Below, piece by piece: positions 59,862 to 64,000 of a stretch of DNA of 64,000 bases. Position numbers and translations under genes: made by a program. This DNA comes from Flavobacterium aquariorum (lineage in GTDB: Bacteria; Bacteroidota; Bacteroidia; Flavobacteriales; Flavobacteriaceae), in assembly GCF_003254745.1 (NCBI RefSeq), contig NZ_QKXH01000011.1:62001-126000 (forward strand), written 5' to 3'. Numbering within the stretch: position 1 is the first letter of the stretch; every line of letters starts with the position of its first letter. The notes beneath the pieces were generated by a model. It had not been told where the DNA came from. It made no database searches and was given only the letters and a program-made list of their open reading frames with translations.

Positions 59862-60788
59862 ATGAGCCAAGAAACAATGAAAAAAACTTTTTACAGCAAC
59901 GGAAAACTTTTGTTAACAGCGGAGTATCTCGTTCTTGATGGTGCAAAAGCATTGGCCTTACCCACAAAATTTGGACAAAACCTTATTGTGGAAAAAACTG
60001 ATAACCAAGAAATAAAATGGAAAAGTCATGATGCAGATGAAAGTGTTTGGTTTGAAGACATCATTCCGTTTTCGGCAATTATTTCTAACACTCCTTTTGA
60101 AAAAGAATCTGTAAAAAATACTTTAATTACCATTTTGCGATCTGCCTATCAATTAAATCCAAATACAATTATAAATTCGGAGGGATATACTGTTTCTACA
60201 CAATTGGATTTTCCAAAAAAATGGGGATTAGGAACCTCTTCAACATTAATAAATAATATTGCTCAGTGGTTTAATATTAATGCCTTCACGTTGCTTAAAA
60301 ACAGTTTTGGAGGCAGTGGTTATGATATTGCCTGTGCACAAAACGATTGCCCTATTCTATATCATCTTGAACAAGGCAAACCAATTGTTGAAAAAGTAAA
60401 GTTTAAACCAGCATTCTCAGAAAATCTATACTTTGTCTACCTCAACCAAAAACAAAATAGCAAAAACGCCATTGCTTCTTATAAAGAGAAAAAAAACAAT
60501 TTAGAAGACACCAAAAAAATTATCAATCAACTTACCGAAATCGTTTTGAACGCAAAAGACGAAAACACTTTTGCACAAGCGTTGGAAAATCATGAAAAAG
60601 AGCTGAGTTCCATTCTTGAAACAAAAACCGTAAAAGAATCCTTGTTCCCCGATTTTAACGGAACCATAAAAAGTCTTGGAGCATGGGGAGGTGATTTTGT
60701 AATGGTCATTTCAAAAGAAAATCCTAGTTCTTATTTTATAGACAAAGGATTTGAGACTATTATTCCTTATAGTGAAATGATATTATAA
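59862..60788 (+). CDS. GYDIA-type GHMP kinase (mevalonate pathway)
   Basis: A 308-residue GHMP-fold kinase. FYSNGKLLLTAEYLVLDGAKALALPT opens the fold, KWGLGTSSTLI is the ATP-binding loop, and FGGSGYDIACAQ carries the GYDIA motif for which this flavobacterial family is named. Being next to HMG-CoA reductase, it probably phosphorylates mevalonate or a downstream intermediate. The substrate is not proven by sequence. The ATG at 59877 is an alternative start. Confidence 0.87.
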   Translation: MSQETMKKTFYSNGKLLLTAEYLVLDGAKALALPTKFGQNLIVEKTDNQEIKWKSHDADESVWFEDIIPFSAIISNTPFEKESVKNTLITILRSAYQLNPNTIINSEGYTVSTQLDFPKKWGLGTSSTLINNIAQWFNINAFTLLKNSFGGSGYDIACAQNDCPILYHLEQGKPIVEKVKFKPAFSENLYFVYLNQKQNSKNAIASYKEKKNNLEDTKKIINQLTEIVLNAKDENTFAQALENHEKELSSILETKTVKESLFPDFNGTIKSLGAWGGDFVMVISKENPSSYFIDKGFETIIPYSEMIL

Positions 60789-60849
60789 TATTTGACTAAA
60801 ATTCAGCATTAGAAATCAACTACCAATTCTAAGCCAAAAATCCATAAAA

Positions 60850-60892
60850 CAAAAAACCCGATACTTGCAGTTTATAAGTATCGGGTTTTTTA
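60850..60892. terminator. Bidirectional terminator (GHMP kinase / PpiD)
   Basis: AAAACCCGATACTT / AAGTATCGGGTTTT with a loop of about nine bases and A/T runs on both sides between convergent genes. Confidence 0.9.
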
Positions 60893-60909
60893 TGTTTGAA
60901 AATTACTTC

Positions 60910-63009
60910 TTAGTAATTAAAATCTTTTCTGTTGTCTTTAATATCAGCACCTTCTTTTAAAGCAGGTAATACTCTGTTTATTTCAGAAGCACTTTGAGCT
61001 TTTAATTTATTTACATTGTCAGCGTAGCTTTTTAAAGCTGGCGCTTTAACAGTGCTTATGTTTTTCACTACATAAACTCCAGTAACTCCTTCAATTGGAG
61101 CTGATACTTTATTAGCAGCCAATGCAAATGCATTTCCTACCACCTTTGGCTCTTGACCAACACCACCTGTTAAAACTGGATTTTCCAAAGTAACATCAGT
61201 AGCTTGCTGTACAGTTGTACCAATAGCTTTTGCGATAGCTTCCAATGAACTTCCGCTCATTTTAGCTTTTAATAATTCCGCTTTTTTCTTGTTTTTAAGA
61301 ATTTGCTCTACATAAGGTCTAGCTTGATCAACTGGAACTAATCCAGAATTATCAATAGTTTTAACTTTTGCAATTACGTGTCCTAAATTAGCTACTTCAA
61401 ATCTTTTTACAGCACCCTCTTTAGTATCTTTTTCAAAAGCCCATCTAACGATCGTTCTTTGGTTTCCTAAAGGACCAAAATTCTCATCCATTGCTTTCAC
61501 TGAAACAGCTGGTGACACAGTAAGAGCCATCTCTTTTGCTACTTTATTAAAATCTTTATCAGCAACATCCATTTCAAATTTAGTTGCCTGTGTAAACACT
61601 TTGTCAGAAGTAGCTTCAGAGGCTTCAATTTTTTGAGCTACAGTCGCCAAACGAATTCCGTCCTGTTTGTCAGTGATTTTAATGATATGGTAACCAAATG
61701 GAGTTTCTACCAAACCTACTTTTCCGATACCATTATTGAAAACGAAATCATTGAAAGGTTTTACCATTTGACCTTGTCCAAAATATCCTAAATCTCCACC
61801 TTGTTGAGCAGATGAATCATCTGAACTAGTGAAAGCCAACATCAAGAAACTATCTGGATTTGCAGTTACTTGAGCTAAAATTTCTTCAGCTTTAGCTTTA
61901 GCTTCTTCTTTAGTTCTTTTCTCTCTTTTATTAGGAACTTGAGTTCCTTCATAACTAATAAGGATATGACTAGCTTTTGCATTTACTCCAGCTTTTCTTC
62001 CTAAAGACTTAGAAATACAGTAGTATTTTCCAAAAACATAAGGTCCGTAAACTTCTCCTGGAGCTAAGTTGTACAATTTATCAGCATCAACTGCAGGAAG
62101 ATCTTTTTTGGCAACATATGAAGAATCGTAAGGAACATCAGAATTTGAATTTACAAATTCAATCACATTTTTAGTATTTTTAAAACCAGCTAAAGTATCA
62201 TTTTTACCAGTTGCTTGATTGTAAACCACACTTCCTGTCAATAATGAATTAACTTTTGTTTTAACTTCATTCACATCTGCTGGAGATGCTTTATCTTCAA
62301 TTAGAACATATTCTACTTTACGAGTTTCTTCAGATTTGAATTTTTTTGGACTCGCTTTCATGTAATCCAAAATATCAGCATCAGTAACTTTTACTTCACT
62401 ATCTTTTATTGTAGAAAACAAACCGGCAACATAAGCAAAGTTTACTTTGTTAGCTCCCATTTCGTAATTGAATTTTCCTTCACTTTCAGTAGTATAAATA
62501 CCTGCTTTAACTAAGGTATTATAGATTTGAAATTTAGCATTCAATTCAGCGCTTTTCTCTCTTTCTTTTAAATATTGTGCTTGCTCTGGATTTGACTTGA
62601 AATATTCTTTAAATTTCACAACATCAAACATACCGGCAGCATTCAAAAACATTGGGTTTTTACCAATATTTTGATCTGCTTTAAGGATATCCAGAATATG
62701 TTTCTCACCTACTCTTAATCCTAATTTATCAAATTCGGCAGAAAGCAAAGCGACAGTCACTTCTTGATCCCACACTTGTTTAGACGCTTCTGTTGAAGAA
62801 ATTCCTTGCCCACTTTTTTCTACATTGCTTACTTTTACTCTAAAGTCTTCAAATGCGATATCCTTTCCATTGATGCTTCCAACATCCTTTGAACTCTTAC
62901 CAAAATTTCCTTTCGTAAAAAGATCTTGGATTATAAATGAGAATAATGCTAGAGCAATAACTCCAATCATTATCGCGGAATGTTGTCTAATTTTTGATAA
63001 AACTGCCAT
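60910..63009 (-). CDS. PpiD/SurA-type peptidylprolyl isomerase
   Basis: A 699-residue membrane-anchored foldase. A single membrane helix (about 14-32) is followed by a SurA-like N-terminal chaperone region and a parvulin domain around residues 340-450 (KASHILISYEGTQVP, SSDDSSAQQGGDLGYFGQGQMVKPFNDFVF, VETPFGYHIIKI). It assists folding of exported proteins at the inner membrane. It probably lies in the same unit as the CNNM protein gene upstream, 110 bases away. Confidence 0.93.
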   Translation of the reverse strand: MAVLSKIRQHSAIMIGVIALALFSFIIQDLFTKGNFGKSSKDVGSINGKDIAFEDFRVKVSNVEKSGQGISSTEASKQVWDQEVTVALLSAEFDKLGLRVGEKHILDILKADQNIGKNPMFLNAAGMFDVVKFKEYFKSNPEQAQYLKEREKSAELNAKFQIYNTLVKAGIYTTESEGKFNYEMGANKVNFAYVAGLFSTIKDSEVKVTDADILDYMKASPKKFKSEETRKVEYVLIEDKASPADVNEVKTKVNSLLTGSVVYNQATGKNDTLAGFKNTKNVIEFVNSNSDVPYDSSYVAKKDLPAVDADKLYNLAPGEVYGPYVFGKYYCISKSLGRKAGVNAKASHILISYEGTQVPNKREKRTKEEAKAKAEEILAQVTANPDSFLMLAFTSSDDSSAQQGGDLGYFGQGQMVKPFNDFVFNNGIGKVGLVETPFGYHIIKITDKQDGIRLATVAQKIEASEATSDKVFTQATKFEMDVADKDFNKVAKEMALTVSPAVSVKAMDENFGPLGNQRTIVRWAFEKDTKEGAVKRFEVANLGHVIAKVKTIDNSGLVPVDQARPYVEQILKNKKKAELLKAKMSGSSLEAIAKAIGTTVQQATDVTLENPVLTGGVGQEPKVVGNAFALAANKVSAPIEGVTGVYVVKNISTVKAPALKSYADNVNKLKAQSASEINRVLPALKEGADIKDNRKDFNY

Positions 63010-63119
63010 TGTATATTATTGTTTATTTTAAAATTTTGTTTGCGAAAATACAATTATCTAATTAATAATTATAGAACTACTGTTTTTTTTTTGTTTTTTT
63101 TTAAATTAAAAAAAAAATC

Positions 63120-64000
63120 TCAGTCTTTGATAGTCATTTTAACCAATTCAATCTTCTTATTTGTGGCTTCCTCTATTACAAAATGATAGTTTTCGATGGT
63201 AATCTCATCTCCTTTTTCAGGAATTTCCTTAGTAAAATTGACAATGAATCCCCCAAGCGTACCATAGGAATCACTTTCTGGGATGGCCAGTTTGTAAGTC
63301 TGGTTCAAATATTCGACATCAAAACGGGCAGAGAATAAAAAAACACCTTCTTCAAGCTCTTTTTCTGTCAATTCTTCATCCAAATCATGCTCATCCTCTA
63401 TCTCACCAAATAGCTCTTCCACTATATCTTCAATAGTCAGAATTCCTGATGTACCGCCATACTCATCCAAAACCACCGCAACGCTTTTTCGTTTTTTGGT
63501 CAGCAAACTCATAGCATCTTTTACATAGATAGCTTCTGGAATAAACTCTACTGGAATAACAATCTCCTTAATACTTGAAGGTTTTTTGAACAAATCAAAA
63601 GAATGAACATAACCAATGATATCGTCAAGTGAATTTTGATAAATTACCATTTTTGAATACCCCGTTTCTATAAACAATTCTTTGAGATTCTCCAGCGATT
63701 CATCCACCTCTAGCGCGGCAATTTCGGTTCTTGGCGTCATAACATCCCGAGCCTTTACTCCCGAAAAATCCAGCGCATTACGAAATATCTGTATTTCTGA
63801 ATCTACTTCTTCGTGGTCCTCAACCGTACTCATTTGTTCGTTGATATAGTTTCCCAATTCTACTTTACTAAAATAAAGCTGTACTTGGTCTCCATCCGTT
63901 TTAAAAAATCTTTTTAAAACAAAATCGGAAATCCATATCAAAAAAGTAGAAATAAAATAGAACAATCTATAGAAAACATAGGCCGGAATCGCGAAAAACT
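63120..64000 (-). CDS. CNNM/CBS-domain (CorC/HlyC family) protein, C-terminal part
   Basis: The reading frame is open to the right window edge, so the true start lies outside. The internal TTG at 63965 is not a start. Visible are the end of the membrane CNNM (DUF21) domain (FFAIPAYVFYRLFYFISTFLI), two CBS domains (VMTPRTEIAALE, VKDAMSLLTKKRKSVAVVLDEYGGTSGILTIEDIVEELFGEIEDE) and the C-terminal CorC/HlyC transporter-associated domain (YGTLGGFIVN). The family is linked to magnesium or cobalt efflux; the gliding protein GldE is a relative, so the exact role is open. Confidence 0.92.
   Translation of the reverse strand, partial: FFAIPAYVFYRLFYFISTFLIWISDFVLKRFFKTDGDQVQLYFSKVELGNYINEQMSTVEDHEEVDSEIQIFRNALDFSGVKARDVMTPRTEIAALEVDESLENLKELFIETGYSKMVIYQNSLDDIIGYVHSFDLFKKPSSIKEIVIPVEFIPEAIYVKDAMSLLTKKRKSVAVVLDEYGGTSGILTIEDIVEELFGEIEDEHDLDEELTEKELEEGVFLFSARFDVEYLNQTYKLAIPESDSYGTLGGFIVNFTKEIPEKGDEITIENYHFVIEEATNKKIELVKMTIKD

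Noticed and set aside
63120-63965. A complete CorC-type gene starting at 63965
   Set aside because: The codon at 63965 is TTG inside the membrane domain, and the frame stays open to the window edge.

Overview
The window is AT-rich chromosomal DNA from a member of the Bacteroidota, almost certainly a Flavobacterium or close relative. The evidence is a PorT-type secretion protein, a TamL-like lipoprotein barrel, a DUF5686/carboxypeptidase-regulatory outer-membrane protein, promoters of the TTG-N19-TAnnTTTG type (clear examples before the pyrophosphatase and metK genes), a Flavo-1-like RNA and a GYDIA-type GHMP kinase. It holds about 50 housekeeping genes. I see no prophage, insertion sequence, CRISPR array, rRNA or tRNA. 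Genes at both ends are cut by the window: a PLP-dependent sulfhydrylase at the left edge and a CNNM/CorC protein at the right edge.

Bases 1-11,180 form a methionine locus and are the most interesting part. A SAM-I riboswitch precedes metX1-thrA-osmC-hydrolase-metZ-like on the minus strand. A second minus-strand unit, metY-metX2, is preceded not by a riboswitch but by two tandem transcription attenuators. Each has a 22-codon leader ORF crowded with Met and Cys codons, an anti-terminator arm and a U-tailed terminator. A second tandem pair with the same design (6,200-6,551) now stands before only an 83-codon remnant of a metY gene. metK, divergent from metY, starts with what looks like a long-loop SAM-II riboswitch. 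Within 4.6 kb the pathway would be read as SAM (two riboswitch classes) and, by inference, as charged Met/Cys tRNA (leader peptides).

From 11.3 to 18.5 kb are the minus-strand elongation cluster mreB-mreC-mreD-pbp2-rodA and purH upstream of it. From 18.7 to 33.6 kb are an ABC permease, a cupin-type putative dioxygenase, accD and fba, tamL, a TrmH-type methyltransferase, porT-menG, folA and thyA flanking small proteins, a bifunctional nuclease, and etfB-etfA. From 34 to 42.3 kb are pdhB, an outer-membrane DUF5686 protein, a DNA glycosylase, soluble and membrane pyrophosphatases (the latter with a Cys/Met-rich tail) and a deoxynucleoside kinase.

From 42.6 to 64 kb are two tandem tail-specific protease paralogues, surE, lpxB, comEC, a periplasmic thioredoxin-like protein, two POT peptide transporters beside a DPP-IV-type peptidase (a peptide-use cluster), HMG-CoA reductase with a GHMP kinase (mevalonate pathway), a PpiD/SurA-type foldase and the truncated CNNM/CBS protein. 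Many transcription units end in obvious hairpin terminators, one of them lying inside the coding end of comEC.
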